Of a stretch of DNA of 64,000 bases, positions 8,281-16,966 are shown piece by piece. The stretch's first letter is position 1, and each line of letters starts with the position of its first letter. The notes under the pieces were generated by a model. That model searched no databases and was not told the DNA's origin. It saw nothing but the letters and a program-made list of their open reading frames with translations. The position numbers and the translations under genes are program-made. This DNA comes from Flavobacterium praedii (lineage in GTDB: Bacteria; Bacteroidota; Bacteroidia; Flavobacteriales; Flavobacteriaceae): the NCBI RefSeq assembly GCF_026810365.1, contig NZ_CP113948.1, forward strand, positions 3,999,501 to 4,063,500, given 5' to 3'.

Positions 8281-9155
8281 TGCAAAAGTTTTTACTATTC
8301 ACTTTAAAAATACTTATCTTGACAATAGCTGTGGCCGTTGTTTTAGATTTTGTATACACCGCTATTTACCTTCAGTCTAGTAATCGCGGTAAAATAGATC
8401 ATGTTTACAACTCCAAAAATGAAAATTTTGATGTTGTTATTTTAGGATCTTCCAGAGCCAATAACCATTTTGTTGCCCAAATGTTTGAAGACAAAGGATT
8501 AAAAACCTTTAATTATGGGATGAGCGGAGGTCATTTGTTTGAAGCAGATTTGTTATTGAAATTAATGGTAGAGCGACATTACAAAATTAAAAATGTAATA
8601 CTAGAAGCCGATTTGAATTTGTCTAATGAGCATAGAGATTTTGGTATTTCAAGTAAATTTTTGCCCTATTTACATCAATCGGAATTGATTAAAGAACATT
8701 TTTTTAATGAATTAGATTTTAAAGAGTTGTATTATATTCCTTTTTATCGATATATAAAATTTGATGAACGTATTGGTTTTCGGGAATTTCACGAAGTTGC
8801 TTTAAAAAAACCTACGAACACTTTGGATAATAAAGGATATTACCCTTTGGGCATGAAACCAAATGCCAATATGAAAAACAATATTGCCAATTTGAAGCCT
8901 TTGAGACATAATAAATACTACGATCAAATCAAGCAAATTTGTAAAGCCAATAATATCAATTTCATAGCAGTAATGACGCCTATGTGCGAAAACACAAAAG
9001 GAATTAATTATTTTGATAAAGTGCAACAACTCTATCCCGAAATTCATAATTATGAGAATGTTGTTATCGGGGATCAATACTTTTCGTCTTGCGGACATAT
9101 GAATGATACTGGTGCGAGAATGTTTACTGCCCGAATTTTAAAAGATTTTTTTTGA
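8280..9155 (+). CDS. SGNH-hydrolase-like O-acetylation partner (AlgX/DltD-like)
   Basis: A 291-residue protein with one N-terminal membrane anchor (about 5-28) and a periplasmic SGNH-like domain. The nucleophile block is VVILGSSRANNHF (about 51-63), and the C-terminal acid/histidine block is GDQYFSSCGHMNDTGA (about 261-276). Such proteins accept an acyl group exported by an MBOAT protein and transfer it to a polymer. Its start overlaps the MBOAT stop by one base, a standard two-gene O-acetylation module. A REP palindrome follows the stop. Confidence 0.8.
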   Translation: MQKFLLFTLKILILTIAVAVVLDFVYTAIYLQSSNRGKIDHVYNSKNENFDVVILGSSRANNHFVAQMFEDKGLKTFNYGMSGGHLFEADLLLKLMVERHYKIKNVILEADLNLSNEHRDFGISSKFLPYLHQSELIKEHFFNELDFKELYYIPFYRYIKFDERIGFREFHEVALKKPTNTLDNKGYYPLGMKPNANMKNNIANLKPLRHNKYYDQIKQICKANNINFIAVMTPMCENTKGINYFDKVQQLYPEIHNYENVVIGDQYFSSCGHMNDTGARMFTARILKDFF

Positions 9156-9168
9156 TAAACCTACGGGT

Positions 9169-9216
9169 AACCCTGTCAGAGTTCCAAACTCTGAAAGGGT
9201 TAAACTCTGAAAGGGT
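9169..9216. repeat. REP-like palindrome, copy 4, with an extra half-arm
   Basis: Arms 9169-9183 and 9187-9201, 14 of 15 pairs intact (CCCTGTCAG against CTGAAAGGG), with a 3-base loop (cca). The right arm is duplicated at 9202-9216, so the left arm could pair with either. It sits between the O-acetylation pair and the next glycosyltransferase, 18 bases before its ATG. Confidence 0.88.
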
Positions 9217-9234
9217 AAATTGACAAGTAAAAAA

Positions 9235-10380
9235 ATGAAAATAGCTTTTTTAACCCCCGAATATCCTCATGAGCGCATACAGTATGCAGCAGGAATAGGT
9301 ACAAGTATCAAGAACTTGGCGGTGGCTTTGGCTAAAAATGGTGTGAGAGTATCCGTTTTTGTTTATGGTCAAAATGAAGCAGTTGATATTGAGGAGGAAG
9401 GAGTTAAAATTCATTTGATAAAAGCCCGAAAATTTAAAATATTGGGTTGGTATTTGCATCGAAAATACATTCAAAACTATATTAATACCTATATTGTTTC
9501 TGAAGGAATCGATTTAATTGAAGCACCCGATTGGACCGGAATTACTGCTTTTATGAATCTAAAAGCGCCATTAGTGATTCGTTTTCACGGGAGTGATACT
9601 TATTTTTGTCATTTGGAAGAAAGAAAGCAAAAACTTAAGAATTTTTGGTTTGAAAAACTAGCCATCAATAATGCTCAAGCTTTTATTGCACCTACCCGTT
9701 TTGCAGGAGAATTGTCGAAAAAGCTTTTTGGCATCAAAAAGAAAAGGATTGAAACCATTCATCATGGATTGGAGTTGAATCAATTTCAAAATGATAATGC
9801 TTTGGTTTACGAGAAAGGGATGATTTTATACATTGGTACGATAATCCGAAAAAAGGGAGTATTGGAATTACCTGCAATTTTTACTAAAGTAAGAAGAAAA
9901 TATCCCATTGCACGTTTGGTTTTAATAGGAAGTGATTCGTATGATATTCAGACAAAATCTGATTCGACTTGGGAATTATTGCAAAAAGAGTTTGAAAGGA
10001 AGGATTTAAACAACGTTACTTACTTAGGCAAAATTCCGTATCAAGAAATACAGGAATATATAAAAAAAGCCCATGTTTGTGTTTTCCCAACCTTTGCTGA
10101 AACTTTAGGGATGGTTACTATTGAATCTATGGCGTTGCAAAAGCCGGTAGTCAATAGTAATATTGGTTGGGCACAAGAATTGATTGTTGAGGGCGAAAGC
10201 GGGTATTTGGTGCATCCAAAAAAGCACAGTGAATTTGCTAATAAAATAGTTGATTTGCTGCAAGATGAAAATTTATGTGTTAACATTGGGAGTGCAGCAA
10301 GAATGAGAGTAGAGACTGTTTTTGATATTGAAAAAACGGTAAAGCAAAATATTGATTTTTATAAAACGTTAATAGATTAA
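9235..10380 (+). CDS. GT4-family glycosyltransferase
   Basis: A GT-B retaining glycosyltransferase of about 381 residues. The N-terminus KIAFLTPEYPHE with the GIGTSIKNLA loop, and the C-terminal donor-binding block with the E-x7-E pattern (FAETLGMVTIESMALQKPVV, about 288-307), are typical of GT4 enzymes. The frame is open back to a TTG at 9220, but the ATG at 9235 gives the conserved Met-Lys-Ile start and is preferred. It lies after REP copy 4 and two bases before the next gene. Donor and acceptor sugars are unknown. Confidence 0.9.
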   Translation: MKIAFLTPEYPHERIQYAAGIGTSIKNLAVALAKNGVRVSVFVYGQNEAVDIEEEGVKIHLIKARKFKILGWYLHRKYIQNYINTYIVSEGIDLIEAPDWTGITAFMNLKAPLVIRFHGSDTYFCHLEERKQKLKNFWFEKLAINNAQAFIAPTRFAGELSKKLFGIKKKRIETIHHGLELNQFQNDNALVYEKGMILYIGTIIRKKGVLELPAIFTKVRRKYPIARLVLIGSDSYDIQTKSDSTWELLQKEFERKDLNNVTYLGKIPYQEIQEYIKKAHVCVFPTFAETLGMVTIESMALQKPVVNSNIGWAQELIVEGESGYLVHPKKHSEFANKIVDLLQDENLCVNIGSAARMRVETVFDIEKTVKQNIDFYKTLID

Positions 10381-10382
10381 TT

Positions 10383-11924
10383 TTGATTGTAGTTTTCCAT
10401 AATAACAAGTCCATTACTAGAGTTGAATCTATTGGAAATAAAACAATACTCTTTGATCGAAAAAAGACTATTGCTTGTGGACTGATGCAATTAGCGATTC
10501 AGTTTCCAGAGGAAACTTTGGTTTGGTGTCATGAAGATTTTCAGAATCAAATTAATCTGAATGCCATTCCTGATATACTACATCATCAAAAAATGATGCT
10601 TTCCTATCACCCGAGTGAATCCAATTATTTGGGAAGAGAAATAGGTTATGTAGAAGAATCACCTTTTATAAATGTAAACAAAAAAGTGACCTACCCTACT
10701 TGGCAAATGAGTAGTTTGGCGGGAGCGATTTATTCGTCGGTTTTATTGGTTTTTAAAGATAAAATAAAGTTAGATTCTGATTTTGATTATTATCTGAGCT
10801 CTATTGCCAAAGTGGGTATGCCATTAGGCTTGTTATGCTATTCGGAACCAAAATTATTGAAAGAGGAAGCAATTGAAATAAGTTCGAAAGCATCTGTATT
10901 TGTACTTTTTAAATTTGTTAAGCAACATTATAAAACACGATGGTTGTTTTTATTGCTATTGAATTTTTTAGTGTATGAATTTCGATTTCCATTTGTAGCT
11001 TTTATTTTTGCTTTGTTTTTTAGAAATAGGAATAATCTAAATATTTCTTTAGAAAGCATTCCCGTTCAATCCAATAGAGAAGTGGTGCAACAAGCTACAA
11101 TTGATGTAATTATTCCCACTATTGGAAGGAAAAACTATCTGTATGATGTGTTACAAGATTTGGCTAAGCAGACCCATTTACCAACAAATGTGATTATTGT
11201 AGAGCAGAATCCACAAGAAGGAAGTATTTCAGAATTGAATTATTTGCATACTGTGAAATGGCCCTTTATAATTAAACATACCTTTACTCATCAGGCAGGA
11301 GCTTGTAACGCCAGAAATTTGGCATTACGTCAAGTAGAAAGTGAGTGGGTTTTTATGAATGATGATGATAATCGATTTGAATCGGATTTAATAGAAAGGG
11401 TGTTTGGAAATATTAGAATATACGGTATTAAAAGTCTTTCTACATCTTATTTGCAAGATGGAGAAAAACTTCGATATTCTATAATTTCACAATCAGGTAT
11501 TTTTGGTTCAGGGAACAGTTTCTTGGAGGCGGAATTATTAGAGTATGTTTCTTTTGATAAATCTTTGGAGTTTGGTTATGGAGAAGACACTGATTTTGGT
11601 TTGCAATTGAGAAATTTAGGTATTGATATAATATATTTTCCAGAGCCTGCTATTTTGCATTTAAAGGCACCTATGGGAGGATTTAGAATAAAACCGGTTT
11701 TTGAATGGTCGAATAAAGTAATTCAACCCAAACCTTCTCCTACTATTATGTATGTGAAGAAAAAACACAATACAAAAGAGCAAATATTAGGTTATAAAAT
11801 GACTTTGTTTTTTAAATTCTACCAACATCAAAGTATTAAAAATCCATTTCGATATTTTGTAAATTACAAAAAGCAATGGAAACAAAGTGAATTTTGGGCT
11901 AATAAATTAAAAATGCAAACATGA
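10383..11924 (+). CDS. GT2 glycosyltransferase with an unrecognised N-terminal domain
   Basis: A 513-residue protein in two parts. Residues 1 to about 235 form a region of unknown family, with a short hydrophobic stretch near 178-205. From about residue 238 a GT-A fold GT2 domain begins (IDVIIPTIGRKNYLYDVL), with AGACNARNLAL and the metal-binding acidic motif FMNDDDN near 324-330. The start is TTG at 10383, two bases after the previous stop; no ATG fits the conserved beginning better. The stop overlaps the next GT2 gene by four bases (ATGA). The N-terminal half might contact the membrane or the acceptor. Confidence 0.85.
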   Translation: MIVVFHNNKSITRVESIGNKTILFDRKKTIACGLMQLAIQFPEETLVWCHEDFQNQINLNAIPDILHHQKMMLSYHPSESNYLGREIGYVEESPFINVNKKVTYPTWQMSSLAGAIYSSVLLVFKDKIKLDSDFDYYLSSIAKVGMPLGLLCYSEPKLLKEEAIEISSKASVFVLFKFVKQHYKTRWLFLLLLNFLVYEFRFPFVAFIFALFFRNRNNLNISLESIPVQSNREVVQQATIDVIIPTIGRKNYLYDVLQDLAKQTHLPTNVIIVEQNPQEGSISELNYLHTVKWPFIIKHTFTHQAGACNARNLALRQVESEWVFMNDDDNRFESDLIERVFGNIRIYGIKSLSTSYLQDGEKLRYSIISQSGIFGSGNSFLEAELLEYVSFDKSLEFGYGEDTDFGLQLRNLGIDIIYFPEPAILHLKAPMGGFRIKPVFEWSNKVIQPKPSPTIMYVKKKHNTKEQILGYKMTLFFKFYQHQSIKNPFRYFVNYKKQWKQSEFWANKLKMQT

Positions 11925-12931
11925 CGTTTTCGCTAATTATCTGCACCTATATGCGCCCTAAGCCCTTGCTGAAATTGTTGCAATCGGTACAGGAGCAAAC
12001 ACTATATCCTGATGAAATTCTCATAGTCGATGGTTCTGTTAATGATCAAACACAACTTGTCATAAAAGATCATCATTTTCAAAATTTAAATTCTTTTTTG
12101 GTTTCTAGTGAAGATCGAGGTTTGACTAAACAACGCAATTTTGGGATTACCCGCGTTGGAAACGATATGGAAGTGGTTTGTTTTTTAGACGATGACACCA
12201 TTTTAGAAAAAGATTATTTTGAGCAATTGATTAATACCTACAAATTGCATCCACTTGCATTAGGAGTAGGGGGTTATATTTGCAATGAGACAAAATGGGA
12301 GTTTGTTGGGGGAAAATATCATCCAAAAATAAACGAATTTTATTTTGATGGATGGAAAAGAAAAGACGGAAGTCGATTCGTTTTAAGAAAAAAATTAAGA
12401 TTGGATAGTGATTGTCCCCCAGGATTTTCATCTCTGTTTTCACACGGAAGAAGTGTTGGTTTTCTACCTCCAAGTGACAAAATCTATGAAGTCGAACAGT
12501 TAATGGGAGGAGTTTCCTCCTTTAAGAAAATCGTATTCGAAAGGTTTCAGTTTTCTACTTATTTTGAGGGCTATGGTTTGTATGAAGATGCCGATTTTTG
12601 CTTGAGAGTTGCCAAAACGGGTAAGCTGTATCTCAATACGAAAGCGAAATTGAATCATTACCATGAAGCTTCGGGAAGACCTAATCAATACCAATACGGT
12701 AAAATGGTGGTTCGAAATGGATGGTATGTGTGGAGGGTTAAAAATCCAAGTCCCAATGCAGCGGATTTCTTAAAATGGCATGCTATTACTTTACTTTTGA
12801 CAATCATACGATTTAGCAATACCTTTACCACTACAAAACCAAAGGAACCTTTTACCGAAGCAATAGGAAGAACTATTGGTTGGTGGAGTTTGATTTTTAG
12901 TAAACCAAATAAAAAAAATGAAAACAACTGA
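11921..12931 (+). CDS. GT2-family glycosyltransferase
   Basis: A 336-residue inverting GT-A transferase. It begins directly with the GT2 core (SLIICTYMRPKPLLKLL), has the DGSVND block near residues 37-42, TKQRNFGI near 68-75, and the catalytic metal motif FLDDDT near 89-94. The later block GYGLYEDADFCLRVAK (about 211-226) fits the acceptor-side motif of this family. It overlaps the preceding GT2 by four bases and the following methyltransferase by 14, so the three are probably translated together. Confidence 0.9.
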   Translation: MTFSLIICTYMRPKPLLKLLQSVQEQTLYPDEILIVDGSVNDQTQLVIKDHHFQNLNSFLVSSEDRGLTKQRNFGITRVGNDMEVVCFLDDDTILEKDYFEQLINTYKLHPLALGVGGYICNETKWEFVGGKYHPKINEFYFDGWKRKDGSRFVLRKKLRLDSDCPPGFSSLFSHGRSVGFLPPSDKIYEVEQLMGGVSSFKKIVFERFQFSTYFEGYGLYEDADFCLRVAKTGKLYLNTKAKLNHYHEASGRPNQYQYGKMVVRNGWYVWRVKNPSPNAADFLKWHAITLLLTIIRFSNTFTTTKPKEPFTEAIGRTIGWWSLIFSKPNKKNENN

Positions 12932-13724
12932 ATCAATTTTAGAAACAAATATTAAGCAAGCCGAATTTTATAATACCAAAAAGAAAAATTATGCAACGCG
13001 TATTTGGTCCAATTTCAGAAATGGAATTTTGAATAAGATAAAAAAAGCAGTTGGAGTTCAAGATCAAGCTTACTTGTTACATAAAGAATGGTTTGGGGAT
13101 TTAAGTTCCAAGAAAGTATTGGATTTAGGTTGTTTTTCTGGGAATTATTGGTCCATGTATTTAGCAGAACATTCTAAGGAATATTTAGGAATTGACTTGA
13201 GCGATATAGCTATTTCAAAACTGAATGAACGATTAGTTTGTTATCCAAATGCAAGCGCTAAAACTATTGATTTTCTTTCTGCAGCGTTTCTAGAGAAAGA
13301 TTACGATTTGATTTATGCTTATGGAGTTTTGCATCATTTTGAAAACACACAAATTCTGATCAATAAGCTCAACGAAAAATTAGCTCCAAAGGGTCAGATA
13401 ATTAGTTATGATCCTTTAGAAACTAGTTTGCCTATAAAAATAATACGAACATTGTATCGTCCATTTCAGTCGGATGCCGCATGGGAGTGGCCTTTTAGTA
13501 AAAAAACATTTTATCAATTTCAGTCTGCTTTTACAATTGTTGAAAAGAGGGGGCTTCTAGGTAAATCAAAATGGATGGCGTTAATTTCAATACTTCCAAT
13601 TTCAGATTTAAGCAAAAATAAAATTGGACAGAAATGGCATAAAGAGGATTGGGAAAATTCTAAGACTTCAGAATCTGTTTTGTTTAGCTGTATGCATTTA
13701 ACTATGTTAATGCAGAAAAAATAA
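12918..13724 (+). CDS. Class I SAM-dependent methyltransferase
   Basis: A 268-residue methyltransferase of the Methyltransf_11/12 type. Motif I is VLDLGCFSGNYWS (about 69-81), motif II carries GIDLSD (about 93-98), and LIYAYGVLHHF (about 132-142) is the motif IV/V region. It starts 14 bases inside the preceding GT2 gene. A sugar O- or N-methyltransferase, or one that caps glycan chain ends, is plausible from context. The acceptor is not evident. Confidence 0.88.
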   Translation: MKTTESILETNIKQAEFYNTKKKNYATRIWSNFRNGILNKIKKAVGVQDQAYLLHKEWFGDLSSKKVLDLGCFSGNYWSMYLAEHSKEYLGIDLSDIAISKLNERLVCYPNASAKTIDFLSAAFLEKDYDLIYAYGVLHHFENTQILINKLNEKLAPKGQIISYDPLETSLPIKIIRTLYRPFQSDAAWEWPFSKKTFYQFQSAFTIVEKRGLLGKSKWMALISILPISDLSKNKIGQKWHKEDWENSKTSESVLFSCMHLTMLMQKK

Positions 13725-13781
13725 TGTTAGCTCTATAAATTATTAAATAATGATGTTTCCAAAATATAATAGAAGCTTCAA

Positions 13782-14897
13782 ATGAAATTTACCATAATTA
13801 CCCATGTACCGCATATAAAGTATAAAAACAATTATTTTGCTTATGCTCCTTATGTGCGTGAAATGAATATTTGGTCAAAATATTGTGATGAATTCATTAT
13901 TGTGGCTCCATTACAAAAAGGACATGTGACAGCCATTGATTGCTCTTATGCTCAAAGCAATATTAAGTTTTTGAAGATTGAAGCAATAAATATACTTGGA
14001 TTTAAATCTATATGTAAAACAATTTTAAAAAGTCCTAAAATAATTTGGCAAATTTTCAAAGCCATGCAACAAGCTGATCATATTCATTTGCGTTGTCCTG
14101 GCAATATTGGTTTATTGGGTTGTATTATACAAATTTTATTTCCTAAAAAACCCAAAACTGCAAAATACGCCGGTAATTGGGATCCGAAAGCAAAACAACC
14201 TTGGAGTTACCGTTTGCAGAAATGGATTTTGAGCAACACTTTTTTGACCAAAAACATGCAGGTTTTGGTTTATGGCGAATGGGATGGTAGTACGAAGAAT
14301 ATCAAACCTTTTTTTACCGCTACCTATTCGGTAGTAGATAAAGAGCCGTTAAAAGAATTGGATTTAAAAGAAACCATACATTTTGTTTTTGTGGGAGCAT
14401 TGGTTTCAGGGAAAAATCCTTTATATGCGATACAATTAGTCGAAGGATTATATAGAAAAGGGTATGATGTGTCTTTGGATTTATTTGGGGAAGGGATAGA
14501 ACGTGAAGTTTTGGAAAAGTATATTGCTTCAAATCGTTTGGATAATTTTATAAAACTAAACGGAAATCAGAATCAAGAAACCTTAAAAAAAGCATATCAA
14601 GAGAGTCATTTTGTGTTATTAGCATCCAAAAGCGAAGGTTGGCCAAAAGCACTGGCAGAGGGAATGTTTTGGGGCTGTGTTCCTGTGGCTACTCCAGTTT
14701 CTTGCGTTCCTTATATGCTTGATTTTGGAGAAAGAGGTTTGTTGTTGCGCGTGAACTTGGAACAAGATATTCAACAATTGGAAGCACTATTTACGAATGA
14801 AAGTGATTTTAAATCTAAAAGAGAAAAAGCATCCCATTGGTCACGCCACTATACCTTGGATGTTTTTGAAGGAGAAATAAAAAAAATATTAAAATAA
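13782..14897 (+). CDS. GT4-family glycosyltransferase
   Basis: A 371-residue GT-B enzyme. FVFVGALVSGKNPLYAIQL (about 203-221) is the usual hinge-to-donor-domain entry of GT4 proteins, and SEGWPKALAEGMFWGCVPV (about 284-302) carries the E-x7-E catalytic and donor motif. The ATG at 13782 gives a clean start (MKFTIITHVPH). It ends five bases before the beta-propeller-like gene. The substrate is unknown. Confidence 0.9.
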   Translation: MKFTIITHVPHIKYKNNYFAYAPYVREMNIWSKYCDEFIIVAPLQKGHVTAIDCSYAQSNIKFLKIEAINILGFKSICKTILKSPKIIWQIFKAMQQADHIHLRCPGNIGLLGCIIQILFPKKPKTAKYAGNWDPKAKQPWSYRLQKWILSNTFLTKNMQVLVYGEWDGSTKNIKPFFTATYSVVDKEPLKELDLKETIHFVFVGALVSGKNPLYAIQLVEGLYRKGYDVSLDLFGEGIEREVLEKYIASNRLDNFIKLNGNQNQETLKKAYQESHFVLLASKSEGWPKALAEGMFWGCVPVATPVSCVPYMLDFGERGLLLRVNLEQDIQQLEALFTNESDFKSKREKASHWSRHYTLDVFEGEIKKILK

Positions 14898-14902
14898 TAT
14901 AA

Positions 14903-15895
14903 ATGAAGAAGTATTTAGTTGGGATTTTGGTTTTTGGAATTTTAGTAGTGTTATTGATAAACTACAGGACACCATTTTTTCAACAAGATGGAGGAGGTTG
15001 GTCCATAGGATATGGACAGTCTACTGTTTATCCCAAAGAAATAAATGTGAAAGAAAATGCTATTTATTCTATCGAGAAATTAAAAAAACAAAATGACAGT
15101 ACCGTTTTTCTTGCGGATCCTTTTTTTGTAAAAGAAAAAGGAGTTTTTTATTTGTTTTTTGAACATAAAAAAACAAAATCAAATGGAGATGTAGGTGTAA
15201 TGACTTCAATTGATGGTAAAAATTACAAGTATAGTGGCACGGTTCTGACACAAAAGTTCCATTTATCCTATCCACAGGTTTTTAAATATCGAAATGATTT
15301 TTATATGGTGCCAGAATCCAAGCAGGCCAATGCAGTTTTGTTATACAAAGCCTATCGATTCCCTTATGATTGGAGGGTTTGTGACACTTTGATTGCTAAT
15401 GTTCAATATAAGGATCCTTCCATTTATGTATCGGATTCCTTGAATATAATGGTGGCATCTGACGGTAAATTAAATATGTATGTATATCAAGCCGATTCCC
15501 TTTTTGGAAAATGGAAATTGCATAAACAACCAATAGCCTTAATGGGAACTGAGGCTCGAGCAGGAGGACGATTTTTTGCGGATAAAAAAGGATTAATTTT
15601 ACCCATACAAAATTGCACCAATGGGTATGGATTTGGCTTGTCTTTGTATCGATTTTCTTTCAAAAACGGATCGTATACCACTAAAAGAGTTTCTCCCTAT
15701 TTCTTAAAAGGCAACACGGAAATAAAAGAATTTAATGCTGGAATGCATCAGTTGGATATACAACAATTAGGACCAAATGAGTTTTATTATGTATATGATG
15801 GGAACCGATTGAATAGTGATTCTAAAAAAATAAATATTTGGGGTCCGTTAAAATGGACTTATATCGATTTTAAAAATTGGATTGTAAATCAATGA
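14903..15895 (+). CDS. Membrane-anchored beta-propeller-like protein (GINT1-N/GH43-like)
   Basis: A 330-residue protein with one N-terminal transmembrane segment (about 4-22) and an outer domain that begins GGGWSIGYGQ (about 31-40). ADPFFVKEKGVFYLFFEH (about 69-86), SYPQVFKYRNDFYMVPES and KDPSIYV are the repeated blade motifs of the five-bladed fold shared by GH43-type proteins and the N-domain of glucosamine inositolphosphorylceramide transferases. Similar genes occur in polysaccharide loci. Catalysis is uncertain, and the protein may bind or trim the glycan in the periplasm. Its stop overlaps the next ATG (ATGA). Confidence 0.7.
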   Translation: MKKYLVGILVFGILVVLLINYRTPFFQQDGGGWSIGYGQSTVYPKEINVKENAIYSIEKLKKQNDSTVFLADPFFVKEKGVFYLFFEHKKTKSNGDVGVMTSIDGKNYKYSGTVLTQKFHLSYPQVFKYRNDFYMVPESKQANAVLLYKAYRFPYDWRVCDTLIANVQYKDPSIYVSDSLNIMVASDGKLNMYVYQADSLFGKWKLHKQPIALMGTEARAGGRFFADKKGLILPIQNCTNGYGFGLSLYRFSFKNGSYTTKRVSPYFLKGNTEIKEFNAGMHQLDIQQLGPNEFYYVYDGNRLNSDSKKINIWGPLKWTYIDFKNWIVNQ

Positions 15896-16965
15896 GAATT
15901 CTCCAAATCATAGATTCCCTGGAAGCTGGTGGTGCTGAACGTATGGCAGTAAATTATGCCAATACACTAGCTGCTGAAGTTGAGTTTTCGGGTTTGATTG
16001 CCACTAGAAAAGAAGGTGCTTTACTAAATCAGATTCATCCAAGTGTTTCCTATTTGTTTTTGAACAAAAAAAGGCAGCTTGATTTTGGAGCACTTTATAG
16101 ATTACATTATTTTGTTAAAAAAAATAAAGTAACTCATGTTCATGCGCATAGTACTTCCTTTTTTATGGCTTTTTTATTAAAAATGATTCGTCCGTCTATT
16201 AGTATTATTCGACATGATCATTATGGGAATAATGAATTTTTAGCCGTTAGACCTCATTTTGTATTGAAGCTGACAGCTTCTTTTTTTTGTGGAATTATCG
16301 CAGTTAATCAAAAATTAAAATCGTGGTCTGAGTTAAAACTTAAAGCTCGAAATGTTATTTATTTGCCTAACTTTCCAGTGAACGAAGCAGGTATCGTTGC
16401 AGAAACAAAACTAAAAGGAATTGAAGGAAAACGAGTTGTATCTTTGGCCAATTTAAGGGAACAAAAAAATCATTTTTTAGTATTGGAAGTAGCCAAAAAA
16501 CTCAAAAAATCTCGTCCAGACTGGACTTTTCATTTGGTTGGAAAAGATTTTGAAGATGAATATTCCTTTCAAATTAAAAATCAAATTATTGAGTTTGATT
16601 TAGTAAATAATGTATTTCTGTATGGTTCCAAATTAGATATAGAAAGCATACTTAATCAAGCTTCAATAGCCATTTTGACCTCTCAATCAGAAGGTTTACC
16701 TGTAGCGCTATTGGAATATGGATTGAATAAAAAAGCGGTCGTGGTAACGAATGTAGGCGAAATTGGTTCTATTGTTGAAAATAACAAAAATGGATTTATA
16801 GTAGATTCCAATAATTCAGATTTGTTTTATAACGCTATTCTAAAACTTGTGGAAGATAAAAAGTTAAGACTTGAGTTTGGGAATGCACTTTATAATACGA
16901 TACAAGGTAATTATACAGCTGAAAGTGTACTTAAAAAATATTTAAATTGGTTGCAAACTATTTAA
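15892..16965 (+). CDS. GT4-family glycosyltransferase
   Basis: A GT-B retaining transferase of 357 residues. The N-terminus is RILQIIDSLEAGGAERMAV, the classic GT4 beginning with the GGAE loop. The donor site has SQSEGLPVALLEYGL (about 259-273). The frame is open to a TTG at 15877, but the ATG at 15892 overlaps the previous stop as ATGA and gives the family-typical start, so it is preferred. It is followed one base later by the polymerase gene. Confidence 0.92.
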   Translation: MRILQIIDSLEAGGAERMAVNYANTLAAEVEFSGLIATRKEGALLNQIHPSVSYLFLNKKRQLDFGALYRLHYFVKKNKVTHVHAHSTSFFMAFLLKMIRPSISIIRHDHYGNNEFLAVRPHFVLKLTASFFCGIIAVNQKLKSWSELKLKARNVIYLPNFPVNEAGIVAETKLKGIEGKRVVSLANLREQKNHFLVLEVAKKLKKSRPDWTFHLVGKDFEDEYSFQIKNQIIEFDLVNNVFLYGSKLDIESILNQASIAILTSQSEGLPVALLEYGLNKKAVVVTNVGEIGSIVENNKNGFIVDSNNSDLFYNAILKLVEDKKLRLEFGNALYNTIQGNYTAESVLKKYLNWLQTI

Positions 16966-16966
16966 A

